From positions 1 through 32,709 of the forward strand of contig JAQVVM010000052.1 of NCBI GenBank assembly GCA_028698995.1: a stretch of DNA of 32,709 nucleotides, read 5' to 3'. The notes below the pieces were generated by a model. That model was not told the DNA's origin, did no database searches, and saw nothing but the letters and a program-made list of their open reading frames with translations. Position 1 is the first letter of the stretch; every line of letters starts with the position of its first letter. Of this stretch, positions 1 to 11,039 are shown piece by piece. The stretch comes from Bacteroidales bacterium (lineage in GTDB: Bacteria > Bacteroidota > Bacteroidia > Bacteroidales > PXBB01). The position numbers were made by a program, and so were the translations under genes.

Positions 1-2243
<2,243 letters not shown>

Positions 2244-2274
2244 TTAAACATTTTATTCACTAAATATATTTAGA

Positions 2275-5200
2275 ATGGATTTAAAAAGTAAAATTATTAA
2301 AAGTTCCCAACACTCTTGTGCTGCAATTTTAGTATTTTTATTTTTGTTCATAAACATTTCTTTTTCTAAAGCGCAAGGTGTGGCTGTCAATGATGGCGGA
2401 GCTCCTCCCGATTCCAGTGCCATGCTTGATGTCTCCTCTTCCATAAAGGGTATGCTGGTTCCTCGCATGACGACTGTTCAGCGTTTGGCCATACCTCAGC
2501 CTGCAACCGCCTTACTTGTATATGATACTGATACTAATCAGTTTTGGTATTTCAATGGTACTCAATGGGTACTTGCAATTGGTCCAGTAGGTCCAACAGG
2601 CCCCACTGGCCCTATAGGTGCGACAGGAGCCGATGGGGCACAAGGATTACAAGGCACTACCGGCGCTACCGGAGCTGATGGTGCACAAGGTTTACAAGGT
2701 CCGACAGGCGCCACAGGAGCCGATGGTGCACAAGGATTACAAGGCCCGACAGGTGCCTCAGGAGTTGATGGTGCGCAAGGTTTACAAGGACCAACAGGAG
2801 CAACAGGTGCTGATGGCGCACAAGGATTACAAGGCCCTACCGGTGCCACAGGAGCCGATGGAGCACAAGGATTGCAAGGTCCGACAGGTGCCACAGGAAC
2901 CGATGGTGCACAAGGATTACAAGGCCCAACTGGTCCAACCGGTGCCGATGGTGACAAATATGCCAATTGCAATTCTGAAAATATTGATTTAAGCACAATT
3001 TTCCCATTAAGTACAGTCAATATGACTTTTGATATTGGTTTGGCATATACAGCCGGCCAAACAGTTATAGTTGCAAGTAATGGCACAAACTTTTTTGAAG
3101 CCTTCGTGCTGTCATACAATCCATTAACAGGACAAATTTCATTGCAAGTAACTTCAGTAACAGGAACAGGAAATTTTAACTATTGGTGTATTAATTTAGC
3201 TGGTGCGCCAGGTCAAGCAGGAGCTGACGGTGTCACCGGTCCAACCGGCCCCACAGGAGATACAGGAACTGCCGGTGCGGATGGAGCCACAGGCCCAACC
3301 GGCCCCACAGGAGATACAGGAACTGCCGGTGCGGATGGAGCCACAGGCCCAACTGGCCCCACAGGAGATACAGGAACTGCCGGTGCTGACGGAGCCACAG
3401 GTCCAACCGGCCCCACAGGAGATACAGGAACTGCCGGTGCTGACGGAGCCACAGGTCCAACCGGCCCCACAGGAGATACTGGAACTGCCGGTGCGGATGG
3501 AGCCACAGGCCCAACTGGCCCTACAGGAGATACAGGAACTACTGGTGCTGACGGAGCCACAGGCCCAACTGGTCCAACCGGTGCCGATGGTGACAAATAT
3601 GCCAATTGCAATTCTGAAAATATTGATTTAAGCACAATTTTCCCATTAAGTACAGTCAATATGACTTTTGATATTGGTTTGGCATATACAGCCGGCCAAA
3701 CAGTTATAGTTGCAAGTAATGGCACAAACTTTTTTGAAGCCTTCGTGCTGTCATACAATCCATTAACAGGACAAATTTCATTGCAAGTAACTTCAGTAAC
3801 AGGAACAGGAAATTTTAACTATTGGTGTATTAATTTAGCTGGTGCCCCAGGTCAAGCAGGAGCTGACGGTGTCACCGGTCCAACCGGCCCCACAGGAGAT
3901 ACAGGAACTGCAGGTGCAGATGGAGCAACTGGTCCTACCGGAGCAACCGGTGCTACAGGAGCTGATGGCCCACAGGGCATACAAGGCCCAACCGGTGCTA
4001 CAGGAGCCGATGGAGCACAAGGATTGCAAGGTTCGACAGGCGCTACAGGAGCCGATGGAGCACAAGGATTACAAGGCCCTACTGGAGATGCCGGAATCGC
4101 CGGTACGGATGGAGCTACGGGTGCAACCGGCCCTACAGGAGATACAGGAACTACTGGTGCTGATGGAGCTACGGGTCCAACCGGCCCTACAGGAGATACC
4201 GGAACCGCTGGTGCTGATGGAGCTACGGGTGCAACTGGTCCTACGGGATTAGATGGGGATAAATATGAAAATTGTTCATTAAATAATGCTCTTAATCTCA
4301 GTACACTTTCACCTTCTGATGTAATCACATTAGCTTTTTTCCCAGGATTGGCATATACGCCAGGACAAATTGCTATAGTATCGCATGATGGATTTAATTA
4401 TTTAGAAGTCCTAATTATTTCATACAATAGTTCTAGTGGGATGTTTAGTGTACAAATACTTTCAGTTACAGGAACTATTAATCATAATTCATGGTGTATT
4501 AATTTAGCTGGTGCCCCAGGTCAAGCAGGAGCTGACGGTGCCACCGGCCCAACCGGCCCCACAGGAGTGACAGGAGCTGACGGTGCACAGGGTTTGCAAG
4601 GTCCTACTGGGGCAACTGGAAGCGATGGGGCGACCGGAGCGACTGGTGCTGACGGAGTACAAGGTTTACAAGGTCCAACAGGTGTTACAGGTGCTGATGG
4701 CACACAGGGCATACTGGGCCCTACCGGAGCGACTGGAGCCGATGGGGCTCAAGGTTTGCAAGGTTCTACAGGTGCTACAGGAGCCGATGGTGCACAAGGA
4801 TTACAAGGTCCGGCAGGTGCAACTGGTGCTGATGGCCCACAGGGAATACAAGGCCCTACCGGAGCTACTGGAGCCGATGGTGCACAGGGATTACAAGGTC
4901 CGACAGGTGCAACTGGTGCTGACGGAGTACAAGGTTTACAAGGCCCCACAGGTGCTACAGGAGCCGATGGTGCACAAGGATTACAAGGTCCGACTGGGGC
5001 AACTGGAAGCGATGGGGCGACCGGAGCGACTGGTGCTGACGGAGTACAAGGTTTGCAAGGCCCGACCGGAGCTACTGGAGCTGACGGTGCTCAAGGATTG
5101 CAAGGACCAACCGGAGCTACCGGAGCTGATGGTGCAAGTGGTTCAACAGGAGCTACAGGACCAACCGGACCTCTGGGGTGTACAACAGCGAATGTAATTA

Positions 5201-8200
5201 TCAAATCAGATGGCACGACTGCGACCTGCACACAGGCACCTATATTTGAAACCTCAACAGCACCCTATAATGTAGGCATTGGTACCCAAACACCTGCTTC
5301 CAAATTTGTGGTGGCAAATGGTGCCGGCACTCCTGTGGTTACATTTGCTGTTGAGGCACCGGCTTCAATAAATGGCAGTGGTAATACATTTGCTGGTGTA
5401 GGGGCTGGTTTGGCTTCGCTTTCTGCTTATTCAAATTCATTTTATGGATATCAGGCAGGTTACAATATCAATCATGGATACAATAATACTTTAATAGGTT
5501 ACAAAACTGCATACAATAGTGCTGGAGCATATAATAATATATTTATAGGTAATGAATCAGGATATAATAATACTTCCGGTTATGAAAATATATTTATTGG
5601 ATACAAATCAGGCTATACAGGGACAACATCAATAAATAACCTTTTTCTCGGCAATTTAGCTGGATACTTTAATACAGGCAATAATAATACATTTTTGGGC
5701 ATGGGCTCAGGTTCCAACAACACTTCAGGAGAAAATAATGTTTTTACCGGTAATGGGAGTGGTTGGACAAATACAACTGGAAATAATAATACTTTCATAG
5801 GCTCAGCATCAGGTTCAAATAATTCTTCAGGTGAATTTCTACTTTTTTCTGGTTCTAGAGCAGGACTTAATAATACAACTGGTGAAAATAATGTGTTTTT
5901 AGGTGCGAGTGCTGCATTATTAAACACGACAGGAAGCTCCATTGTAGCCATTGGCTCTAATGTCTTATATAGCAATTCCGGGAATTCGAGAACTACAGCT
6001 ATCGGTTATAATGCAATGTCCAATGCAGATAACAGGACTGTGGGAAGAGAAACATATAATACAGCTGTGGGTTATGAAGCACTATATGGCAGCATTGTCC
6101 CGATAAGTAACACAGGCAGATTTAATACTGTAGTTGGTGATCAATCTCTTTATTCTAATACATCAGGAAATTATAACAATGGACTTGGTTTTCAGAGTTT
6201 ATACAGCAATACTTCTGGCCAAAATAATGTGGCAATTGGTCATCAGGCTTTGTTGTCTAATACTATTGGAAATGCGAATGTTGCTATAGGAAATGGGGCA
6301 TTACTTACAAATACAACTGGTGCTATGAATAGCAGTTTGGGAACCGGCTCCATGCAAAGTAATTTGTCAGGTTATGCCAATACTTCGTTAGGTTATAACA
6401 GTTTATTTAATAGTACAACAGCTTATCAGAATGTAGCAATTGGTTTCTTAACTCTATTTTCTAATGTGGCAAATTATTACAGTACTGCAGTTGGTGCTGA
6501 AGCAATGAGATATGCAAATAGTTCATCTACACCTACTCCTACATATAATACTGCTTTGGGCTTTACTGCATTAAGAGGTAGTACTACAGCCTCAGCAAAT
6601 ACAGGACAATGTAATACTGCGATTGGTAATGCCTCTCAAATGAATATTACATCAGGAAATTACAATACTGCTGTTGGACACATGTCATTATACAATGCAG
6701 CATCAGGAGGACAAAATACTGCACTTGGCAGTTCAGCAGGTTATAGTGTAACCACCGGTTCAGGTAATGTATTCATCGGTTTAAGTGCAGGATATAATGA
6801 AACAGGTTCAAATAAATTGTATATTGAAAACACAAATAGTAGCAAACCTCTTATCTATGGCGAGTTCGATAATGACCTAATCAGAATAAACGGCAAATTT
6901 GGAGTTCTCGAAACAGGTACATCACCCACGTATTACACCACCTTCCAGGGTGGCGACCAAAGTGCTAATATCACCTATACATTACCCATAGCTGATGGAA
7001 CTTCCGGGCAGCTGCTATCTACTAATGGTTCAGGTGTACTCAGCTGGGCTACAGCAGGAGGGAGTTCTCTATCTGGTTCCGGTGTAGCTACCAGAATCGC
7101 ATTTTGGTCTGACGCTTCAACCCTTAGCAGCAATGTAGATTTATTTTGGGATAACAACAATAATCGCCTTGGTGTAGGCACTGCTACACCTGCTGCGAAA
7201 TTTGAAGTAGCTGCAAACGATGCGCTTATAAACGAATTAACTGTTGGTAAAGGTGGAGGAAATATAAATACAAATACTGCTTTTGGAAGAAATGCTCTGA
7301 GTACTAATACAACCGGTGCTGCGAACTTGGCAATTGGCTATATGGCCTTATACGGTAATAGTACAGGTGGACAGAATACTGCCATTGGCATGCAGGCTCT
7401 TTATCATAATAAAGCAAATTCTCGTAGTACAGCTATAGGGTATAATGCCATGTTTAATGCTGATAACAGAACAACTGGCAGAGAAACAAATAATACTGCA
7501 GTTGGTTATGAGGCTATGTACGGTAGTCTCACAGCCGCAAATAATACAGGCAGGTGGAATACATCGGTCGGATATAGAACACTTTATAAAAATTCTTCAG
7601 GAGAAAATAATAATACCTTGGGATACCAAACAATGTATGAAAACACAGAGGGCTCCCGGAATATTGCCATTGGTAATGAGGCATTGCATAAAAACACGGA
7701 TGGACACTACAACAGCGCTGCAGGTAATGGTGCTATGTATTGGAATGTTTCAGGTGAAAAAAACAGTGGGTTTGGGGCCGGTGTCATGCAAAGTAATACT
7801 TCTGGTAATAATAATACAGCCATTGGTTATCAAGCAAGTTTCTATAATCAAACTGGCAATAATAATACAGCCATTGGTTATCAAGCAGGTGTTAACAATA
7901 ATTCTGGAAGTGGTAATGTTTTTATCGGACATGAAGCCGGTTACGTTGAAACTGGCTCTAATAAGCTTTATATTGACAATACAAACACAACGAAACCACT
8001 AATTTATGGGGAGTTCGATAACGACTTAATAAATATTAATGGCAAGTTTGGCATCCTCGAAGGCGGCTCTTCGCCTACCTACTATACAAAATTCCAAGGT
8101 GGAGACCAAGCCGCTAACGTCACTTATACCCTCCCCACTGCCGATGGTACAAGTGGACAAGTTTTGTCAACAAATGGTAGTGGTACATTAAGCTGGGCTT

Positions 8201-9072
8201 CAGCCGCTACAGGTACTGTAACAGGTAGTGGCACAGCCACCAGAGTTGCATTTTGGAATGGAAGTTCTTCTTTAAGTAGTAACGCCTCTCTTTATTGGGA
8301 TAACTCCAATAATCGACTCGGTATTGGCACAGCAACTCCCGGCTTTGCATTAGACGTAACTGGCAGAGCCAGAATAAAATATGGAGGTGGTACAGCAGGC
8401 ATTTGGTTTACAAATTCTTTAAATACATTAGACAGGGCCTTGATTGGTATGCATTCCGATGACTATGTTGGTTTATATGGAAGCGGCGGCGCTGGCTGGG
8501 GCTTGGCTATGAATGTAAACAATGGTTATATTGGAATAGGAAACACATCTCCATTAGCCAAATTACACATTTATCAAACTGCAGCTGCTACTGCTCTTAA
8601 AGTGGCACTAAGCAGTGGTGTTAAATTTACTGTGGCCTCCAATGGTGGTGTAACCATTGGAACGCTTGAGGATGTACCTCCTGCCAATGGCTTATATGTA
8701 TATGGGGATGTCGGCTTTGGAACAGCTACACCATCTGCCCAACTACACACTACAGGCAGCGTCCGTTTTGCAGGTGCAGGAACTCCCGGTGCAGGGAAAG
8801 TACTTACATCTGATGCCAGTGGCAATGCTACTTGGCAAACCCCAAGCATTACTGATGTATGCGATCAGATGACTGCTACCGACCTTCAATTAAGCTTCAC
8901 GCTTACTCAAACGCCTGCCACAAACAGCAAGGTTAAAATGTTTATCAATGGGGTGAGAATAAGCAATATGGCTTACAGCGTAAGTGGCACAACAGTATTC
9001 TATGATCCAACAAACAACGGTTCTTACGATTTAGAAGCAGGGGATAGGATACAGTTTGATTATTTTAGGTAA
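2275..9072 (+). CDS. Giant collagen-like protein with YadA-head-like repeats (2265 aa)
   Basis: A signal peptide (hydrophobic residues about 15-31, cleavage near SKA-Q34) precedes the Bacteroidota module [20 protein letters not shown] and a [17 protein letters not shown] segment. Four Gly-X-Y blocks follow (about residues 103-226, 313-439, 526-661 and 748-968). They are separated by three Cys-containing modules that start DKYxNC and end [10 protein letters not shown]; the first two are nearly identical and the third has diverged. After an IKSDGT hinge and a VGIGTQTP motif come two runs of repeats such as [10 protein letters not shown] and NTAVGYEAL (about 1036-1512 and 1662-1895), resembling the beta-roll heads of trimeric YadA-type adhesins. 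Each run ends in the same cap: [28 protein letters not shown]. The C-terminus (2195-2265) is a small domain ending RIQFDYFR. I see neither a YadA membrane anchor nor a T9SS tail. An adhesive surface fibre is my inference. Confidence 0.9.
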   Translation: MDLKSKIIKSSQHSCAAILVFLFLFINISFSKAQGVAVNDGGAPPDSSAMLDVSSSIKGMLVPRMTTVQRLAIPQPATALLVYDTDTNQFWYFNGTQWVLAIGPVGPTGPTGPIGATGADGAQGLQGTTGATGADGAQGLQGPTGATGADGAQGLQGPTGASGVDGAQGLQGPTGATGADGAQGLQGPTGATGADGAQGLQGPTGATGTDGAQGLQGPTGPTGADGDKYANCNSENIDLSTIFPLSTVNMTFDIGLAYTAGQTVIVASNGTNFFEAFVLSYNPLTGQISLQVTSVTGTGNFNYWCINLAGAPGQAGADGVTGPTGPTGDTGTAGADGATGPTGPTGDTGTAGADGATGPTGPTGDTGTAGADGATGPTGPTGDTGTAGADGATGPTGPTGDTGTAGADGATGPTGPTGDTGTTGADGATGPTGPTGADGDKYANCNSENIDLSTIFPLSTVNMTFDIGLAYTAGQTVIVASNGTNFFEAFVLSYNPLTGQISLQVTSVTGTGNFNYWCINLAGAPGQAGADGVTGPTGPTGDTGTAGADGATGPTGATGATGADGPQGIQGPTGATGADGAQGLQGSTGATGADGAQGLQGPTGDAGIAGTDGATGATGPTGDTGTTGADGATGPTGPTGDTGTAGADGATGATGPTGLDGDKYENCSLNNALNLSTLSPSDVITLAFFPGLAYTPGQIAIVSHDGFNYLEVLIISYNSSSGMFSVQILSVTGTINHNSWCINLAGAPGQAGADGATGPTGPTGVTGADGAQGLQGPTGATGSDGATGATGADGVQGLQGPTGVTGADGTQGILGPTGATGADGAQGLQGSTGATGADGAQGLQGPAGATGADGPQGIQGPTGATGADGAQGLQGPTGATGADGVQGLQGPTGATGADGAQGLQGPTGATGSDGATGATGADGVQGLQGPTGATGADGAQGLQGPTGATGADGASGSTGATGPTGPLGCTTANVIIKSDGTTATCTQAPIFETSTAPYNVGIGTQTPASKFVVANGAGTPVVTFAVEAPASINGSGNTFAGVGAGLASLSAYSNSFYGYQAGYNINHGYNNTLIGYKTAYNSAGAYNNIFIGNESGYNNTSGYENIFIGYKSGYTGTTSINNLFLGNLAGYFNTGNNNTFLGMGSGSNNTSGENNVFTGNGSGWTNTTGNNNTFIGSASGSNNSSGEFLLFSGSRAGLNNTTGENNVFLGASAALLNTTGSSIVAIGSNVLYSNSGNSRTTAIGYNAMSNADNRTVGRETYNTAVGYEALYGSIVPISNTGRFNTVVGDQSLYSNTSGNYNNGLGFQSLYSNTSGQNNVAIGHQALLSNTIGNANVAIGNGALLTNTTGAMNSSLGTGSMQSNLSGYANTSLGYNSLFNSTTAYQNVAIGFLTLFSNVANYYSTAVGAEAMRYANSSSTPTPTYNTALGFTALRGSTTASANTGQCNTAIGNASQMNITSGNYNTAVGHMSLYNAASGGQNTALGSSAGYSVTTGSGNVFIGLSAGYNETGSNKLYIENTNSSKPLIYGEFDNDLIRINGKFGVLETGTSPTYYTTFQGGDQSANITYTLPIADGTSGQLLSTNGSGVLSWATAGGSSLSGSGVATRIAFWSDASTLSSNVDLFWDNNNNRLGVGTATPAAKFEVAANDALINELTVGKGGGNINTNTAFGRNALSTNTTGAANLAIGYMALYGNSTGGQNTAIGMQALYHNKANSRSTAIGYNAMFNADNRTTGRETNNTAVGYEAMYGSLTAANNTGRWNTSVGYRTLYKNSSGENNNTLGYQTMYENTEGSRNIAIGNEALHKNTDGHYNSAAGNGAMYWNVSGEKNSGFGAGVMQSNTSGNNNTAIGYQASFYNQTGNNNTAIGYQAGVNNNSGSGNVFIGHEAGYVETGSNKLYIDNTNTTKPLIYGEFDNDLININGKFGILEGGSSPTYYTKFQGGDQAANVTYTLPTADGTSGQVLSTNGSGTLSWASAATGTVTGSGTATRVAFWNGSSSLSSNASLYWDNSNNRLGIGTATPGFALDVTGRARIKYGGGTAGIWFTNSLNTLDRALIGMHSDDYVGLYGSGGAGWGLAMNVNNGYIGIGNTSPLAKLHIYQTAAATALKVALSSGVKFTVASNGGVTIGTLEDVPPANGLYVYGDVGFGTATPSAQLHTTGSVRFAGAGTPGAGKVLTSDASGNATWQTPSITDVCDQMTATDLQLSFTLTQTPATNSKVKMFINGVRISNMAYSVSGTTVFYDPTNNGSYDLEAGDRIQFDYFR
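2617..2931 (+). repeat. Seven 45-bp units encoding [15 protein letters not shown]
   Basis: Seven consecutive 15-residue collagen units occur at the start of the stalk of the 2265-residue protein. They differ at a few positions (GTT for GPT in unit 1, GASGVD in unit 4, GATGTD in unit 7) and at synonymous sites. The same unit recurs, more mixed, in 4570-5150. Confidence 0.9.
2922..3272 (+). repeat. Copy A of a 351-bp nearly identical direct repeat
   Basis: Compared by eye, 2922-3272 matches 3561-3911 (offset 639 bases, 213 codons) with a single difference, g at 3207 against c at 3846 (synonymous, both Ala). It encodes the DKYANC...[10 protein letters not shown] module and the start of the next collagen block. 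Confidence 0.9.
3256..3579 (+). repeat. Six tandem 54-bp units encoding [18 protein letters not shown]
   Basis: Six head-to-tail 18-codon units start at 3256, 3310, 3364, 3418, 3472 and 3526. They vary only at a few sites; the last has TTG instead of TAG in the protein unit. Shorter runs of related units occur after the second Cys module (near 3895 and 4135-4240). Confidence 0.9.
3561..3911 (+). repeat. Copy B of a 351-bp nearly identical direct repeat
   Basis: Second copy of the 2922-3272 segment, with the one difference at 3846. Near identity at synonymous positions points to recent duplication or gene conversion rather than protein-level selection; the third, related module at about 4258-4512 is clearly diverged. 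Confidence 0.9.
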
Positions 9073-9127
9073 AGTTTTTATTATATGCCAAAAGACAATA
9101 AGATACACGAAGTGATGGGTTTTATGG

Positions 9128-9267
9128 ATTGTAAATTGTAAAATTCAAATTGTAAATTTTAAATTTGTTAGATGAAAATTTTACGAAATATATATAAATT
9201 AAAAAAATTGACAGACAGCTTCAATTTACAATTTACAATGCGTAGCTTAAAATTTACAATTTACAAT
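9128..9267. repeat. Three copies of a 15-bp repeat, one inverted, around the FISUMP start
   Basis: TTTACAATTTACAAT is present at 9225-9239 and 9253-9267, and its exact reverse complement at 9128-9142. The first direct copy ends on the ATG at 9238. In RNA the upstream arm could pair with either downstream copy, but the preceding promoter candidate would exclude the upstream arm from the main transcript. Similar AT-rich words occur widely in such genomes, so the role is open. Confidence 0.7.
9136..9167 (+). promoter_or_regulatory. Bacteroidota-type promoter for the FISUMP gene
   Basis: TTG at 9136-9138, a 21-base spacer and TAAATTTG at 9160-9167 match the Bacteroidota consensus TTG-N17-23-TAnnTTTG. 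Transcription would start near 9173-9174, on top of the upstream ATG at 9172. This favours the in-frame ATG at 9238 as the translation start. Confidence 0.55.
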
Positions 9268-11001
9268 AATACATTAAAGCTTATCATTTTGATAATCAGC
9301 TTTATGCCTCTTTTTTTAACTGCACAAAACGCTGTAACTAAACAAGGTGAAAGCACTTCCTCCGGTACTGGTTATGTAGATCATAATGGTAGAATTGTTG
9401 GATACACGGCCCTTACAAAACAAGGCGAAATACTATTTCCTTGTGAAACTCCATTTACTGACAGTCGAGATGGCAATGTTTATCCTATTGTGCGTATTGG
9501 GAACCAGTGTTGGATGGCTGAAAATTTAAAGTTTTTGCCGGAGGTGGTTGGCCCTCCAACAAATTCTTCAGGTATTAAATATTATTATGTTTATGATTAC
9601 AATGGAACAGATGTAAGCATTGCTAAATCTACTCCTGAGTATGCTTTATATGGTGTTCAATATAATTTTATTGCTGCAACAGATGGTAATTTTACGGGAA
9701 GTAGTTCAAATCCAAGCGGCATAAAAGGTGCTTGTCCTTCAGGTTGGCATTTGCCAAGCGACAGTGAATGGAAAGAGCTTACCGATTATCTTTCTTCAAA
9801 TCCACAATATTGGTGTGGAGGAAATTCAAGCAATACAGCTAAATCACTTGCAAATACTTTTGGATGGCTAACTAGTCCTACATCTTGTCATGTGGGTAAT
9901 GATCAAACATCTAATAATACTGCATCGTTTAATGGATTACCTGGTGGTTACTATAATACTGCTTCTTTTACATTTAAAGAAAATAGTGCTTTATGGTGGA
10001 GTGCAACTCAACAATCTCCTACTTTAAGCTATCTAAGAAGAATGTATTACAATGGTGCATCACCTGTAGCAGCTATTATTCAAAAAAGCTATGGTTTATC
10101 AGTAAGATGTATCCGTAATGATTGCGAATACTTACCTCCACCTACTTCTGCAACACATACTACAACCCCAACTTCAATAATTTGGAATTGGAGCGCTATA
10201 CCTCATGCCACAGGCTATAAATATAACACAACAAATAACTATTCAACAGCCATAGATATTGGCAATGTAACAAGCTTTACACAAAGTGTAACAAATGGTA
10301 CATGCGGCGAATTTACCTTATATGTATGGGCTTACAGCCAATGTGCTTTGTCTGAAGTAGGGATTTTAAAAGAATACAATTACATTACAGACGCAAGAGA
10401 CGGGAATCAATACAAAACTGTTCAGATAGGCAGCCAGTGCTGGATGAAAGAAAATCTTAAGTATGCAGCTTCGGGCTCTTGGTGCTATGATAATAATGTA
10501 TCCAATTGTATTACCTATGGACGTTTATATGATTGGGCTACCCTTATGAATGGCTTTTTAAGTAGCAGCAGTAACCCAAGTGGCGTACAGGGACTATGCC
10601 CAAGCGGATGGCATCTGCCCAGTGATGCAGAATGGACACAATTAACAGATTATTTATCCGCAAACAGTACTTATTGGTGTGGAGTTGTATCAACTCAGAT
10701 TGCAAAGGCTCTTGCCAATACCTCAGGTTGGGCTAATAGTGGCATAAGCTGTCATGTGGGAAATTCTCAAACATTTAATAACTCTTCTCAGTTCACTGCT
10801 TTGCCAAGTGGTAAACGACAATATATTATTACACCTCCTTATTATTCTTATAATTCAATAAATAGCTTTTGTCAATGGTTTTCCTCAACAGAAAATGTAT
10901 CTGCAGCTTGGACACGAGCATTGAATTCGACTTACGAAAGTGTTTACAGATGGGCTGAAGATAAGCAGAACGGATTTTCTGCCAGATGTGTAAAAAATTA
11001 A
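9238..11001 (+). CDS. Secreted protein with two FISUMP domains
   Basis: Two Fibrobacter succinogenes major paralogous (FISUMP) domains are visible. Each opens with D-RDGN-Y, has IG(N/S)QCWM(A/K)ENLK and CPSGWHLPSD(S/A)EW, and ends near S(V/A)RC(I/V)(R/K)N. A fibronectin-III-like linker of about 80 residues (TSIIWNWSAIPHATGYKY) joins them. The reading frame opens earlier, at ATG 9172 (609 aa), but I prefer ATG 9238 (587 aa). It begins MRSLKF and leads directly into a signal-peptide core ending FLTAQ, and a promoter match would place the transcript start at about 9173. Paired Cys in each domain suggest disulphides in an extracytoplasmic protein. The molecular function of FISUMP domains is not known. 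No T9SS tail is seen. The gene lies 165 bases after the giant collagen-like gene and appears to have its own promoter. Confidence 0.85.
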   Translation: MRSLKFTIYNNTLKLIILIISFMPLFLTAQNAVTKQGESTSSGTGYVDHNGRIVGYTALTKQGEILFPCETPFTDSRDGNVYPIVRIGNQCWMAENLKFLPEVVGPPTNSSGIKYYYVYDYNGTDVSIAKSTPEYALYGVQYNFIAATDGNFTGSSSNPSGIKGACPSGWHLPSDSEWKELTDYLSSNPQYWCGGNSSNTAKSLANTFGWLTSPTSCHVGNDQTSNNTASFNGLPGGYYNTASFTFKENSALWWSATQQSPTLSYLRRMYYNGASPVAAIIQKSYGLSVRCIRNDCEYLPPPTSATHTTTPTSIIWNWSAIPHATGYKYNTTNNYSTAIDIGNVTSFTQSVTNGTCGEFTLYVWAYSQCALSEVGILKEYNYITDARDGNQYKTVQIGSQCWMKENLKYAASGSWCYDNNVSNCITYGRLYDWATLMNGFLSSSSNPSGVQGLCPSGWHLPSDAEWTQLTDYLSANSTYWCGVVSTQIAKALANTSGWANSGISCHVGNSQTFNNSSQFTALPSGKRQYIITPPYYSYNSINSFCQWFSSTENVSAAWTRALNSTYESVYRWAEDKQNGFSARCVKN

Positions 11002-11039
11002 TGCATTTTAGTGTTGAAAAATTGACACATTGGTATAAA

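Noticed and set aside
2562-5197. Long open frames on the minus strand and in other plus frames across the collagen blocks
   Set aside because: They are products of the repeated Gly-X-Y codons, which avoid stops in all frames. Their translations are low-complexity ([11 protein letters not shown] types), with no start signals, and they overlap a well-supported gene.
7445-8002. Alternative plus-frame ORF of 185 codons inside the head repeats
   Set aside because: It is a frame-shifted shadow of the NNTxIG repeats; the main frame is open throughout with family-like sequence.
9128-9267. Invertible promoter flanked by inverted repeats
   Set aside because: The 15-bp arms are simple AT-rich words present three times, no recombinase gene is in the window, and inversion would disrupt the coding start.
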